From assembly GCA_947493695.1 (NCBI GenBank), contig CANLSF010000001.1, positions 1,178,001 through 1,242,000 of the forward strand: a stretch of DNA of 64,000 nucleotides, given 5' to 3'. This document shows positions 42,550 through 51,548 of this stretch, piece after piece. The DNA comes from an uncultured Kiloniellaceae bacterium. Its GTDB lineage: Bacteria; Pseudomonadota; Alphaproteobacteria; Kiloniellales; Kiloniellaceae. The translations under genes were made by a program, and so were the position numbers. Numbering within the stretch: position 1 is the first letter of the stretch; the number at the start of each line of letters is the position of its first letter. Under the pieces are notes generated by a model. The model worked only from the letters and a program-made list of their open reading frames with translations. It did no database searches and was not told the DNA's origin.

Positions 42550-42786
42550 GTTGGAAAAGAGGCTGGTTGCGCTCCTTAATTCCGAGATCGCGACGTTGAG
42601 GCAGGCTCACTGATTCTGCAGATCGCCGAAAGCGATTCCGTCTGAACAGGATCTGCTCATGAACGGGATGCGACGGCGAGACCAGCCCCTTATGTCGATG
42701 CGAGAACGCGATGCTTCTGCTTGCTTTAGGCTATCGGGAGCACGCGCAATCCATCTTCTGCTGTCGAGGTTAACGTTCCTGGCGTT

Positions 42787-43377
42787 CTATTGAATCCGCC
42801 TGAGTTTACCCTGCAGTTTTTCAAGAAACAGCTTGCGGCTCGTCTCTGTTGAAACGTCCATTTTGTAGTGGGCGAGCCATAGCTTGCGGCAGGGTTTTGC
42901 GCAGAGGGCACCGATTCCACGTAATATTGTCTTGCGCCCCGGTTCCCCGACGACCTTGCTCCACCACCATGGCGCGCCACAGGTCGTCACCGCGCCCAGG
43001 AAGCGAATGTGTGTCATGAGGGGGCGGATGGGCTGATTATCCTCCGGCATCGAAAAGGTGACGTGAGGCACCCACACCCGGTCCAGCCAGCCTTTCAACA
43101 TCGCCGGCAGTCCATACCACCAGGTGGGATAGACAAAGAACAATCCTTCAGCCCATTTCAGCAGCTCGATGTGGTCTTTGACAGGATCCTCGTTCAGGTC
43201 CTTGGTGTGGTAGTCGCGCCGTTCCTGCGTATGCATCACCGGGTCGAAGCCCTCGGCATAGAGGTCGAGCAGCTTCACTTCATGCCCACCTTGCTGAAGG
43301 GTTTCCAGGGCCTGATCTCGCAGTGCGGCATTGAAGCTTTCCGGGACGGGATGGCTGTAGACGAGTAAAATTCTCAT
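42787..43377 (-). CDS. Flavodoxin-fold NAD(P)H oxidoreductase (second of pair)
   Basis: A 196-residue protein of the NAD(P)H quinone reductase/MdaB group (Flavodoxin_2). ILLVYSHPVPESFNAAL at residues 3-19 binds the FMN/FAD phosphate, YPTWWYGLPAMLKGWLDRV near 83 contacts the flavin, and TTCGAPWWW near 129 covers the ring. Its ATG immediately follows the TAG of the preceding paralogue. It ends the seven-gene operon and may supply reduced flavin or reduce a pathway intermediate. Confidence 0.85.
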   Translation of the reverse strand: MRILLVYSHPVPESFNAALRDQALETLQQGGHEVKLLDLYAEGFDPVMHTQERRDYHTKDLNEDPVKDHIELLKWAEGLFFVYPTWWYGLPAMLKGWLDRVWVPHVTFSMPEDNQPIRPLMTHIRFLGAVTTCGAPWWWSKVVGEPGRKTILRGIGALCAKPCRKLWLAHYKMDVSTETSRKLFLEKLQGKLRRIQ

Positions 43378-43956
43378 CTAGAATTTTTCCATTACTTTTT
43401 GAATATGTTGCAGGAAACGCTCACGCTTATCTGCGTCCGCGCGATTGAGGTCGTAGAGTGCCAGATAATCCTGTGGCGCGCCCAGACTTTGTGCCCGCAG
43501 GACGCGAGTCACCTGCTTGCGCGGCGCATCACCGAGCAAAAAGGCCCGTAAGCGGCTGCCGCCATAGGTCGTCACCGCAGCGGTGCGTTTGAGGTTGCCA
43601 AGCGAAGGCGCGACCTTTCCGTCTTCCATACGGAAAGAAACACCGGGGAGAAAAACCCGGTCAAAGAAGCCTTTCAGGATGGCCGGGTAGCCGAAGTTCC
43701 ACACAGGAAATACCAGAACCAGCGCCTCGGCCGCCTGGAGGCGGTCGATGTAGCTTTGTACTGCAGAGCGATCTGCCGTCAGGTCGTGATAGGCGAGCCG
43801 TTCGGCGCGCGTCAGCCGGGGATCGAAATCCTCTGCATAGAGGTCGCAGTCGTCAACGTCATGGCCGCCGGCCTTGAGTGTCTCAACGACGCGGGTATGC
43901 AGCGCGGCCTGATAAGACGTCTCAACTGGGTGTGCGAAAAGAACCAGAACGCGCAT
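43378..43956 (-). CDS. Flavodoxin-fold NAD(P)H oxidoreductase (first of pair)
   Basis: A 192-residue paralogue of the next gene with VLVLFAHPVETSYQAAL, VFPVWNFGYPAILKGFFDRV near residue 85 and TTYGGSRLRAF near 133. The two are tandem and probably arose by duplication; they could form a heterodimer or act on different substrates. It begins eight bases after the FAD oxidase stop. Confidence 0.85.
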   Translation of the reverse strand: MRVLVLFAHPVETSYQAALHTRVVETLKAGGHDVDDCDLYAEDFDPRLTRAERLAYHDLTADRSAVQSYIDRLQAAEALVLVFPVWNFGYPAILKGFFDRVFLPGVSFRMEDGKVAPSLGNLKRTAAVTTYGGSRLRAFLLGDAPRKQVTRVLRAQSLGAPQDYLALYDLNRADADKRERFLQHIQKVMEKF

Positions 43957-43964
43957 GCGGACAT

Positions 43965-45401
43965 TTACTCTGCGGATTGCATACCTGGGAAAAGATAAGT
44001 TTTCTGACTGCTGAAATCGAAGTTCGGATCATCCCAGGCGATCATCTTGCCGGGATTGAGAAGGCCTTGTGGGTCGGCTTCGCGCTTGAACGCCAGCTGC
44101 ACGGCGTCGGTTTGCTTCATGCCGCCCTCTTCCAGTGTGTAGCGGTGCGGATTGAAGATCGGTGCGCCCATGTCTTCGTGGATCGCCATAATTTCTTCCA
44201 GGCGTTTCTCGTCCGAAAAATGCACCAGTGGCAAACCGAAACAGGTGATGTCGCCGTCGAAGCGCACGAACTCAAGATGTGCCGGCACCTCCGCACCGAA
44301 GCGGCTGTGGATCTTCTCGATTAGTTCGATCTGGTTGGGGAAAGGATAGAGAACCTGCAGGTAGGTGATGTCCTTCTTGACCCGTCGGGCGCAGAGGGTC
44401 GTGTGATTCCAGGCCAGTTCGTAAACCGGCGGCAGGTGCTTGCGCTCTTCGTCGGTGATCCTGTCCGAGCGGAAGATAATTTCGCTTTTTCCGGCGCTGG
44501 ATGCGTGACCGGTCGCGCGCTGGTGGAAGGTCAGAAAGGCATCCATGGCATGGGGCGCGATCATCAGAAGCACGACCGACTGGTCGGGGCGGGAGAATTT
44601 GTGATCCCTGCTCAGGTAATCGTGTGGTATCGGCGCAGCAATCGGCGTGATGAGTTTTTTCAGGATGCCGTCCTGACGTGCGAGATCATTGGCGTAACGC
44701 GCGCCTGCCATGAAGTCGTCGAAGCCGACGATCACATCAACCCAGTCATACGCCGGGGCAAGCGGGGCTTCGACTTCGGTAATAATGCCGTTGGTGCCAT
44801 AGGCATGCATAACCTTGTGCAAGTCTTCGCCGGTGAGTTCCAGGCGCCTGGGTTCGGCTTCCATGGTGACGATCCGCAGGCGCAGAACATTGCCGAAATC
44901 GCGCAGGCCGCCCCAGGTTATGGATCCGACTCCGCCTGAGCCGCCACCGATAAACCCGCCGATCGATGCCGTGCGGTAAGTCGAAGGGAACATTCGCATT
45001 TCCTGGCGGCTGTGAGCGCGGGTTTCCTCGTCGATCTTGGCGATGATCGCGCCCGGCTCAGCCACAACGCGTCCTTCGCTGATCTCTCGAACGGCTTTCA
45101 TCTCCGTGAGATTAAGGACAACACCTCCCGACAGCGGCATGGCCTGACCGTAGTTGCCTGTGCCCGAACCGCGCGGGGTGACCGGAACACCATGCGCATG
45201 ACAGGCGGCCAGGATCTGAATCACTTCGTCCTCGTCACGCGGTGTGACCACCAGATCGCCGGAAACGTGATCCAGCTGTCTCTTCAGAACCGGCGAGTAC
45301 CAGAAAAAGTCCCGGCTTTTCTGACGCACGAGACGTGGATCGTCGACCATCGACAGGCCCGTCAGATCCTGTTTCAGCGCTGCGATATCGTACTGGCTCA
45401 T
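43965..45401 (-). CDS. FAD-binding oxidase/dehydrogenase of the glycolate oxidase (GlcD-like) family
   Basis: A 478-residue flavoprotein. The true start is the ATG at 45401, which overlaps the TGA of the amidohydrolase (ATGA); the open frame to 45953 upstream is a shadow of that gene. FAD_binding_4 motifs: VVTPRDEDEVIQIL, VTPRGSGTGNYGQAMPLSGG (residues about 73-92) and GGFIGGGSGGVGSITWGG near 147. The C-terminal region ends with LLNPGKMIAW as in the family. Such enzymes oxidise 2-hydroxyacids or alcohols. In this operon it probably acts after the deaminase-like enzyme; the substrate is unknown. Confidence 0.82.
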   Translation of the reverse strand: MSQYDIAALKQDLTGLSMVDDPRLVRQKSRDFFWYSPVLKRQLDHVSGDLVVTPRDEDEVIQILAACHAHGVPVTPRGSGTGNYGQAMPLSGGVVLNLTEMKAVREISEGRVVAEPGAIIAKIDEETRAHSRQEMRMFPSTYRTASIGGFIGGGSGGVGSITWGGLRDFGNVLRLRIVTMEAEPRRLELTGEDLHKVMHAYGTNGIITEVEAPLAPAYDWVDVIVGFDDFMAGARYANDLARQDGILKKLITPIAAPIPHDYLSRDHKFSRPDQSVVLLMIAPHAMDAFLTFHQRATGHASSAGKSEIIFRSDRITDEERKHLPPVYELAWNHTTLCARRVKKDITYLQVLYPFPNQIELIEKIHSRFGAEVPAHLEFVRFDGDITCFGLPLVHFSDEKRLEEIMAIHEDMGAPIFNPHRYTLEEGGMKQTDAVQLAFKREADPQGLLNPGKMIAWDDPNFDFSSQKTYLFPGMQSAE

Positions 45402-46729
45402 GCCACCCCCTCGAGTGATGTGCTGGACATCAGTTCGTCCAGTTCCCGATAGTCGGGCAGGCTGCGGTCGATGATAAAACCGTCCCGGATTACGCGTCTG
45501 TTGCTTTCCGGCCGGGAGAAAAGTTCTGAATAAGTCCGGCCGTCGAACAGCACCAGATCCGCGGAACCACCGACCGACAAGCGGCCAAGATCGGGACGGC
45601 CGATGATGTCGGCAGGCCAGCGCGTGACTGCCGAGACCCACTCGCGCACCGGGCAGTCGAGCTGAAGGATGCGTACGGCCTCGCGCAGTACTTCCAGGCC
45701 GTCGAGATCGCCGTAACCGTAGAAGGGGTCGCGTGTGTTGTCCGAGGCAACAGCCACCGGAATTCCCCAGTTCCGCATTTCGCGTAGCAGCGTGACGCCT
45801 CGCGCTTGCGGTGTGCGCTGTTCGGCACGGTCCTGAAGAAACATATTGCACATGGGCAGGGAGACGATGGCGATGTCCGCCTCCAGCAGAAGATCGAGGC
45901 ACGCTTCTGCTTCCTCGGGCGGCTGGGAGGCGATTGAGCAGCAGTGGCCGCACACGATGCGTCCGCTAAAGTCATTGCGAATGGCCGCTTCGGCAATATG
46001 CCGCAAGCTCCTGGATTCCGGATCCAGGGTTTCATCGCTGTGAAAGTCGAGGTCCAGACCGCGTTCGCTGGCCAACTGAAAGATGATATCCAGGGCGTCA
46101 TCGAGGCCGGGCATCATGAAGGTGACCGCACCCAGAATGCCGCCGGACTCCGCGACCTGATCCGCCAACTCCGGTCCGAAACCCTCCAGGAAACGGTCGA
46201 TCCCCAGGATCGAGACTGCTTGCAGATCGATGAGTCCCGCCCATTGCGCGCGCATCTCGGCGAAGAGCGGCCAGGAGATTTTGTGTTGTGGATCGGTGGA
46301 ATCCAGATGTGTGCGCAACGCCGCTGTACCGTGGGCATAGGCGCAGCGCAGGGAGAAATCCATCCGTTGACGGACGTCCGCTTCGCCCCAGTGTGCTTCA
46401 CGGTCTTCCATTACTGCGGTGAGTGCGCCCTCGAAGGTGCCGTCGGGATTGGGCTTGCGTGGCCAGATGTGACCCTTGTCGATATGCGTATGCATGTCGA
46501 CAAAGCAGGGCAGGATCATGCCGTCGCGCTGGTCTATCACGTTATCCGCCTGCCGGGGCGCGGGGGGCGTAATCTCGGCGATGCGCGTACCTTCAATGCG
46601 AATATCGGCTGAGATCAGTCCTTCCGGATCGGCACTTTGAATGTCGAGATCGCTATCGGACTCAAGCAGGGCGACAGGCAGCTTTGCGTTGGTAATCCAG
46701 GTGTGCTGTTGCTCAGCCTTCTCGCTCAC
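45398..46729 (-). CDS. Amidohydrolase of the cytosine deaminase family
   Basis: A 443-residue metal-dependent hydrolase. The first metal motif is MHTHIDKGHIWPR near residue 78, as in cytosine and isoguanine deaminases. FHSDETLDP near 233 supplies substrate and metal contacts, IVCGHCCS near 258 the third histidine and VASDNTRDPFYGYGD near 335 the aspartate. It starts with GTG two bases after the permease stop. Together with an NMT1/ThiY-type importer, it suggests uptake and deamination or ring hydrolysis of a pyrimidine-like compound; exact substrate is inference. Confidence 0.85.
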   Translation of the reverse strand: MSEKAEQQHTWITNAKLPVALLESDSDLDIQSADPEGLISADIRIEGTRIAEITPPAPRQADNVIDQRDGMILPCFVDMHTHIDKGHIWPRKPNPDGTFEGALTAVMEDREAHWGEADVRQRMDFSLRCAYAHGTAALRTHLDSTDPQHKISWPLFAEMRAQWAGLIDLQAVSILGIDRFLEGFGPELADQVAESGGILGAVTFMMPGLDDALDIIFQLASERGLDLDFHSDETLDPESRSLRHIAEAAIRNDFSGRIVCGHCCSIASQPPEEAEACLDLLLEADIAIVSLPMCNMFLQDRAEQRTPQARGVTLLREMRNWGIPVAVASDNTRDPFYGYGDLDGLEVLREAVRILQLDCPVREWVSAVTRWPADIIGRPDLGRLSVGGSADLVLFDGRTYSELFSRPESNRRVIRDGFIIDRSLPDYRELDELMSSTSLEGVA

Positions 46730-46731
46730 GA

Positions 46732-47667
46732 TCAGTTCTCCCGCTTTATGGCGCTCTCATGCCACTTTCTCAGCATCAGGTGAGAAAGCAGACTGAAGGT
46801 CAGAAAAATCAGGATGCCGGTGACTGAAATCAGCAACAGCGCGGCAAACATACGTGGAATGTTGAGGCGGTAGCCGGATTCCAGAATACGGTAGGCGAGG
46901 CCCGCGCCGCGCCCTGCCGATCCGGCGGCGAACTCAGCGACGATCGCACCGATCAGGGCCAGCCCACCCGCTATTTTCAGGCCACCCAGAAAGTACGGCA
47001 TCGCGGCAGGTAACTGCAGATGCCAGAGTGTCTGCCAGCGCGATGCGCCGTAGAGCTGGAAGAGGTTGCGCAGATTATGGTCGGCTGAGTTCAGGCCCAG
47101 GGTGGTGTTCGAGAGGATCGGAAAGAAGGCGACGATCCAGGCACAGATCAGGAGGGCAACCGGAATGCTGTCGACGTAGATCAGGATCAGCGGCGCGATG
47201 GCGATGATCGGCGTCACCTGCAGGATTACGGCGAAGGGGAAGAAGCTGATTTCCACCCACTTCGACTGCGTGAAGAGCACGGCCAGGCCGACGCCGCCGA
47301 CAACAGCCACTGCAAGGGCGGCAAATGTGATCTGGAGAGTTGTGATCAGCGAAGTGGCGAGAACCGCCCAGTCCTTGACCAAGGTTTCCATGATCAGGCT
47401 TGGCGCGGGTAGGATGTAATGAGGGATCTCCTTGGCCCGGACCAGTACCTCCCAGCCCAGAATGGCAGTCGAAAGAATGATCACCGGCAGGATTATCCGC
47501 AGCAGGCGGTCCCGGCGTTCCGCAGCTGCTCTGAGATCCGGGCCTGATTTGAGAGCGGTTTCTTCAAGGGCGCTGGTCATGTTTCCGGCTTTGCCTGCGT
47601 CTGAGCTCAAGGTTTCCCCGCGTTGAGTCGCTGCACCGCCGGCAGGGTCGCTGGGTGAAACATTCAC
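46732..47667 (-). CDS. ABC transporter permease (SsuC/ThiX type)
   Basis: A 311-residue permease. After a 55-residue polar N-terminus come about six helices (LLRIILPVIILSTAILGWEVL at the first), and the EAA loop is LFQLYGASRWQTLWHLQLPAAMP near residue 205. GTG start overlaps the ATPase TGA. The family imports nitrate, sulfonates, taurine and pyrimidine precursors. The neighbouring deaminase favours a heterocycle. Confidence 0.88.
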   Translation of the reverse strand: MNVSPSDPAGGAATQRGETLSSDAGKAGNMTSALEETALKSGPDLRAAAERRDRLLRIILPVIILSTAILGWEVLVRAKEIPHYILPAPSLIMETLVKDWAVLATSLITTLQITFAALAVAVVGGVGLAVLFTQSKWVEISFFPFAVILQVTPIIAIAPLILIYVDSIPVALLICAWIVAFFPILSNTTLGLNSADHNLRNLFQLYGASRWQTLWHLQLPAAMPYFLGGLKIAGGLALIGAIVAEFAAGSAGRGAGLAYRILESGYRLNIPRMFAALLLISVTGILIFLTFSLLSHLMLRKWHESAIKREN

Positions 47668-48515
47668 GCTGGTACTCCGGGCTCGTTGTTGTGTTCGTCC
47701 ATGGCTGCATGCAGCGCATCCGACGCATTGCGGCAGAGATGGGCGTAGTCTTCAGAGGTGCGGAAGCCTTCGCCTCTGGGATGAGGTGCGTCATTGCTTA
47801 ACTGCTGCGCCACTCTTCCGGGCCGGGCTGCCATGACCACGATCCGGTTGGAGAGATAGACGGATTCGAAAACACTGTGCGTCACAAAGACAACGGTCCA
47901 GTGATGCGCTTCCCAGAGATGCAGCAGGTCGTCGTTCAGCTTGAAGCGGGTGATTTCGTCGAGCGCGGCAAAGGGCTCGTCCATGAGCAGGATCTTGGGT
48001 TTGGTCACCAGCGCCCGGGCAATCGACACCCGCATCTTCATCCCGCCGGAGAGTTCGCGCGGATAAGCCTGCGCAAACCCGCCGAGACCGACCATCTCCA
48101 GCGCTTCCGTCACTTCTGTGCGGACGGTGGATTTCGAGGCGCCGTCCAGACGCCGGGGCAGCCAGACATTGTCGAAGACATTGGCCCAGGGCATCAGGGT
48201 CGGTTCCTGGAATACGAACCCGATATCCCCGCGCTCGGGTTTGCCGCCGGGCCAGTGAACCTGCCCCTCGGTCGTGTCGCCCAGACCTGCGATGATCCGC
48301 AGCGCCGTTGATTTGCCGCAGCCCGAAGGCCCCAGCAGGCTGACGAAGTCCCCCTTGGCGATGTCCAGCGACATATCCTGCAGGGCAAGGGTTCCGTTTG
48401 AGAAGCGTTTGGAAACGTGACGCATGGAGACGACGTTGCCGTTCGGCGACGCGAGTGTCTCCGCGCCGCCCACGCCTGCACCGGGATCGCCCGGCGCTGT
48501 CTTTACTTCGGCCAT
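47664..48515 (-). CDS. ABC transporter ATP-binding protein (SsuB/ThiZ type)
   Basis: A 283-residue ATPase from the ATG at 48515; an in-frame GTG at 48527 is possible. Walker A is GPSGCGKSTALRI near residue 60, signature ELSGGMKMRVSIARAL, Walker B ILLMDEPFAALDE and switch VTHSVFESV, the serine-containing variant characteristic of the nitrate/sulfonate/taurine group. It lies between the binding protein and permease genes. Confidence 0.88.
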   Translation of the reverse strand: MAEVKTAPGDPGAGVGGAETLASPNGNVVSMRHVSKRFSNGTLALQDMSLDIAKGDFVSLLGPSGCGKSTALRIIAGLGDTTEGQVHWPGGKPERGDIGFVFQEPTLMPWANVFDNVWLPRRLDGASKSTVRTEVTEALEMVGLGGFAQAYPRELSGGMKMRVSIARALVTKPKILLMDEPFAALDEITRFKLNDDLLHLWEAHHWTVVFVTHSVFESVYLSNRIVVMAARPGRVAQQLSNDAPHPRGEGFRTSEDYAHLCRNASDALHAAMDEHNNEPGVPA

Positions 48516-48528
48516 TCTGCCCGCCACG

Positions 48529-49593
48529 CTATTTAGGTCGCAGGTCCAGACCGACCTTCTTGTTCACGAACTCGAGGGTGTAGGATTTCTTGTAGTCCAC
48601 ATCACCACCGACGACCTTGGCTTTGACCATCTTGTTAAAGAAGCTGGTCATGCGTGCGTCGTTCATGGCGCCGATGCCCAGGCTTTCTGTGTCGCCGGAA
48701 TCGACGATGCCGTACTCCTTCATCTTCGCGATCGAGAAAGCGATCTGCTCATCAGTGATCTCGGGGTTATCGGTTTTGATCAGAGTGTTGGCGGCGCTGT
48801 TGTCGCCGTAGAGGTAGTTGTACCAGCCCTCGATCGAGGCATCGACGAAGCGTTGCACCAGATCCGGGTTGCCTTCGATCAGTTCGTTGGTGGTTTCGAT
48901 GGTGGTCGAATAGGTATCGAAGCCGTAGTCGGCGAGCAGAAAGATATTGGGTTTGATTCCGCTCTCGCGCTCGATCCCGTAGGGTTCGGATGTCAGATAA
49001 CCCTGTTGCCCCAGCCGCTTGTCGGCAAGGAAGGGCGCGGAGTTGTAGGTGTAGGGCCGTACCTGATCCTCGGAGAAACCGTATTCGGTGATCATCCACT
49101 GATAAAAGCTGTTGAGTCCACCCTGGCCGATCAGAAGCTTGATGTCCTTCAGGCTTTCGAAGCTGTCCAGGCCCTGGCCGGGATGGGTCATGATGACCTG
49201 TGGCTCTTTCTGGAACACCGCGGCGATGGCCTTGGTCGGAATGCCCTGTTCCACGGCGGAGAAGGCCTGCAGCATGTTGCCGCCCATCAGGAAATCGACC
49301 TTGCCTGTCGGCAGCAGCAACCGGTTGTTGGCTTGCGGGCCACCCGGCAGGATCGTGACTTTGAGGCCGTGCTTTTCGTAGGTGCCATCGGCAACCGACT
49401 GATAAAACCCACCGTGCTCGGCCTGGGCCACCCAGTTGGTGCCGAAGGTGACCTCGTCCAGGGCGTTGGCCGCTGTGGCCCCTGTCAGCGCCATGACGCC
49501 TGCGGCGATGATCGATGCCGCGGTGCGCTTGAGGGTCCTGATGGCTGTGCCGCCGGTTACTGCGGCGTTGTAATCGTCTCTCACCAATTGCAT
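48529..49593 (-). CDS. ABC transporter substrate-binding protein, NMT1/THI5-like
   Basis: A 354-residue protein with a rather long signal region ending near residue 46 (MALTGATAANALDE). The mature part EVTFGTNWVAQAEHGGFYQSV matches the THI5/NMT1-like fold, with LPGGPQANNRLLL near 80 and LIGQGGLNSFYQWM near 137. THI5-like binding proteins take up hydroxymethylpyrimidine, formylaminopyrimidine and related rings. It heads the seven-gene operon, with GGGAGA upstream of its ATG. Confidence 0.87.
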   Translation of the reverse strand: MQLVRDDYNAAVTGGTAIRTLKRTAASIIAAGVMALTGATAANALDEVTFGTNWVAQAEHGGFYQSVADGTYEKHGLKVTILPGGPQANNRLLLPTGKVDFLMGGNMLQAFSAVEQGIPTKAIAAVFQKEPQVIMTHPGQGLDSFESLKDIKLLIGQGGLNSFYQWMITEYGFSEDQVRPYTYNSAPFLADKRLGQQGYLTSEPYGIERESGIKPNIFLLADYGFDTYSTTIETTNELIEGNPDLVQRFVDASIEGWYNYLYGDNSAANTLIKTDNPEITDEQIAFSIAKMKEYGIVDSGDTESLGIGAMNDARMTSFFNKMVKAKVVGGDVDYKKSYTLEFVNKKVGLDLRPK

Positions 49594-49832
49594 TTCCCGG
49601 TTCTCCCTTGTTTTTATTCACGGGGCTGGAGCCGGAGAAGAACCGGCGCCGGTGCTGAATTCTGGTTGAGTCCAACCTAGGGCTTTGTGCAATTCCGGTG
49701 CCATCACGTCGCATCGGGGATCTTCTACCGAGCGAGCAGGATGGGGGTTGGACGTTTCCGAGTTCAGCTTATTTTTTCATCATTTGCTGTTTGTTTGATC
49801 AGCAGCCTAACACGGTTATTTTTTGAACAACA

Positions 49833-49843
49833 GTTGGACCAAC
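49833..49843. promoter_or_regulatory. Short palindrome upstream of the importer operon
   Basis: GTTGGACCAAC is a perfect dyad (GTTGG/CCAAC) in the 266-base region between the binding-protein start and the creatininase-family stop, within an AT-rich stretch. A regulator site is possible; the regulator is not encoded nearby. Confidence 0.3.
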
Positions 49844-49859
49844 GACGGTGTGCGCCGCG

Positions 49860-50666
49860 TTACCGTGACACCAGCGAGGACAGGGGGTGTCTAGAAACCT
49901 CGGCAATCAATTGCGCCAAACCCGCGGTTACATGCTCTACCACGGCTTTGCCGATCTCGGGTGTCGCCGCGCTGGCATCGCCTGCGACTCCCAGGGGATG
50001 CAGATCCTGGGCCTGCCAGCCGATACCCACGCCGCCGACATAACGCAGGCGCTCGTTCGCCGCTTGGGTTTCCGGCAGGACGGACACGAAGTTACCGGCC
50101 TTATCCATTTTGACCAGATCCGGGCGCAGGTGGCACATGATCGAGGTCTCAACCGTGCCGCCGTGAATGCCGTGCCGGACCTCGTCCGCGCCGACCAGGC
50201 CCTCCGGCAATCCCATATGCCACCAGCTCGAGGAGACTGCCAGGATACCCTGTTTGACCCGCAGCTCGCGGGCGACGATCTCCATGATCTGGGGCTGTCC
50301 GCCGTGGGCGTTGATGAAGAGGATCTTTCCCAGACCCGCGCGCTTGATACCCTCTGCGACCTCGTACCAGACATCGATCAGGGTTTTGGCATTCAGAGTC
50401 AGTGTTCCGGCAAAGGCCAGATGTTCATTCGATTTTCCGATCGCCTGGGTTGGCATCAGCAGGGCGCAGATGTCAGGCGGCAGTTGTTCAAGCGCGCGCT
50501 TCGCCATCTCCTCGGCAATCACGGCGTCGGTGGACACCGGCAAATGCGGGCCGTGCTGCTCGATGGCGCCGAGCGGCATGACGGCCACGGTTGTTTCAGG
50601 ATCGAGATCATCGAAGTCTTCGGTCGTCAGGTCTTGCCAATAGCGCAGCACTCTACTTACCCTCAT
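49860..50666 (-). CDS. Creatininase-family amidohydrolase
   Basis: A 268-residue protein from the ATG at 50666 (MRVSRVLRYWQDLTTED); no ribosome-binding site clearly decides between this and ATGs at 50675 and 50711. Metal site motifs are in MPLGAIEQHGPHLPVSTDAV near residue 30 (Glu, His, Asp), INAHGGQPQI near 120 and GIHGGTVETSIM near 165. The family opens small cyclic amides (creatinine) or formamides such as in riboflavin and mycofactocin pathways. It lies upstream of the pyrimidine-like importer operon in the same direction, so it may act on a ring-opened intermediate. Confidence 0.83.
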   Translation of the reverse strand: MRVSRVLRYWQDLTTEDFDDLDPETTVAVMPLGAIEQHGPHLPVSTDAVIAEEMAKRALEQLPPDICALLMPTQAIGKSNEHLAFAGTLTLNAKTLIDVWYEVAEGIKRAGLGKILFINAHGGQPQIMEIVARELRVKQGILAVSSSWWHMGLPEGLVGADEVRHGIHGGTVETSIMCHLRPDLVKMDKAGNFVSVLPETQAANERLRYVGGVGIGWQAQDLHPLGVAGDASAATPEIGKAVVEHVTAGLAQLIAEVSRHPLSSLVSR

Positions 50667-50696
50667 GATGAACATTAACAGGATGAGTGTAGCGCA

Positions 50697-51092
50697 ATGT
50701 TGAGCCACCACACACCCGAGTCAATGCGTGCGCCCTTTGCACTCTACAGCCACGGTGTTGTCGTGCCCCCGGGCACCCATGTTCTCTTTGGATCAGGTCA
50801 ATTAGGGATCGCCCCAGACGATACGATTCCCGAGAATGCCGACGAACAGACCGCACTTTGTTTTGAAAACATCGGCAAGTTGCTGCGTGACGCCGGAATG
50901 GATTTTTGCGATCTGGTCCGGATCAACGCCTTTGTCACAGACCGTGCCTACCTTCCGGACTATATGGCAGTGCGTGATCGTTTTATCGATTCACCACCTC
51001 CGGCCTCGACCCTCATGATTGTATCGGGCTTTGCGCGAGAAATATTCAAGGTGGAAATAGAAGTCGTTGCCGCTAAGAATTTTAGTAAATAA
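50697..51092 (+). CDS. RidA/YjgF-family protein without the conserved arginine
   Basis: A 131-residue member with the typical GQLGIAPDD, NIGKLLRDAGMDFCDLVRINAFVTD and KVEIEVVA segments. True imine deaminases have an arginine at the PxRSTV position; here the segment reads PPPASTLMIV, so enamine/imine hydrolysis by the standard mechanism is unlikely and it belongs to a different RidA subgroup. It is divergent from the creatininase-family gene by 30 bases, suggesting shared control and a role in the same pathway. Confidence 0.82.
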   Translation: MLSHHTPESMRAPFALYSHGVVVPPGTHVLFGSGQLGIAPDDTIPENADEQTALCFENIGKLLRDAGMDFCDLVRINAFVTDRAYLPDYMAVRDRFIDSPPPASTLMIVSGFAREIFKVEIEVVAAKNFSK

Positions 51093-51548
51093 CAAGAAAA
51101 ATTCGGCGACTTATAAAACACTTCTGATGTGCATTGAATTTCTCGGACTGCATGTTTCGCGAGCATTCCGGCGCAATAGATTCAGTGCGATTCCAGCGTG
51201 GAATAATCAACCAAGAATCTCATAAGATATTATTTTTAAATATGAAATTGACGAATTTCCAAAATCCAATATTGCCGGATTCGTCTTTTGGTTGATTCAT
51301 AGACCTGTCTAAATTTTGGGCAAATAAATTTCTTATGCAATTTCAGAGTGTTTTCAAAAAATTCAATTTTTGCTTAGATTTTATTAAAACCTGTTGCTGT
51401 TATTAGTCTCCTACATCGCAACAACCCTGGATTTGTCATGGCAGTGCGAGATCCTGTTCAGGTGCATCACCTGTTTCGGATCCTCATCGTGCCAAAGCCA
51501 GTACGTCGCCGGTCAGCGCGGGGCTGATCGCTGAAGGAGCAAGCGGGC
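51093..51548. other. AT-rich intergenic region with inverted repeat upstream of the first chemoreceptor
   Basis: 456 bases with no gene. AT content is far higher than average. A perfect 10-base inverted repeat (AATCAACCAA at 51205-51214, TTGGTTGATT at 51288-51297) encloses a smaller hairpin (GAAATT/AATTTC). A 29-base element at 51378-51406 is repeated upstream of the second chemoreceptor and may be the promoter. Confidence 0.5.
51378..51406 (+). promoter_or_regulatory. Conserved chemoreceptor upstream element A
   Basis: Starts ATTTTATTAAAACCTGTTGC and matches element B (54134-54162) at 23 of 29 positions, including TTAAAAC and TGTTA blocks. It lies 142 bases before the chemoreceptor ATG. Confidence 0.4.

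Noticed and set aside
42550-42620. Frameshifted C-terminal extension of the XRE regulator (frame reading into RLVALLNSEIATLRQAH)
   Set aside because: The 125-residue product is a normal family length and I see no homopolymer that would suggest a sequencing or programmed shift.
45402-45953. N-terminal extension of the FAD oxidase frame
   Set aside because: It lies wholly inside the amidohydrolase gene, is arginine/serine-rich and the ATGA overlap gives a natural start at 45401.
48424-49680. 418-codon plus-strand open frame opposite the NMT1-like binding protein
   Set aside because: Antisense shadow of a gene with signal peptide and family motifs.
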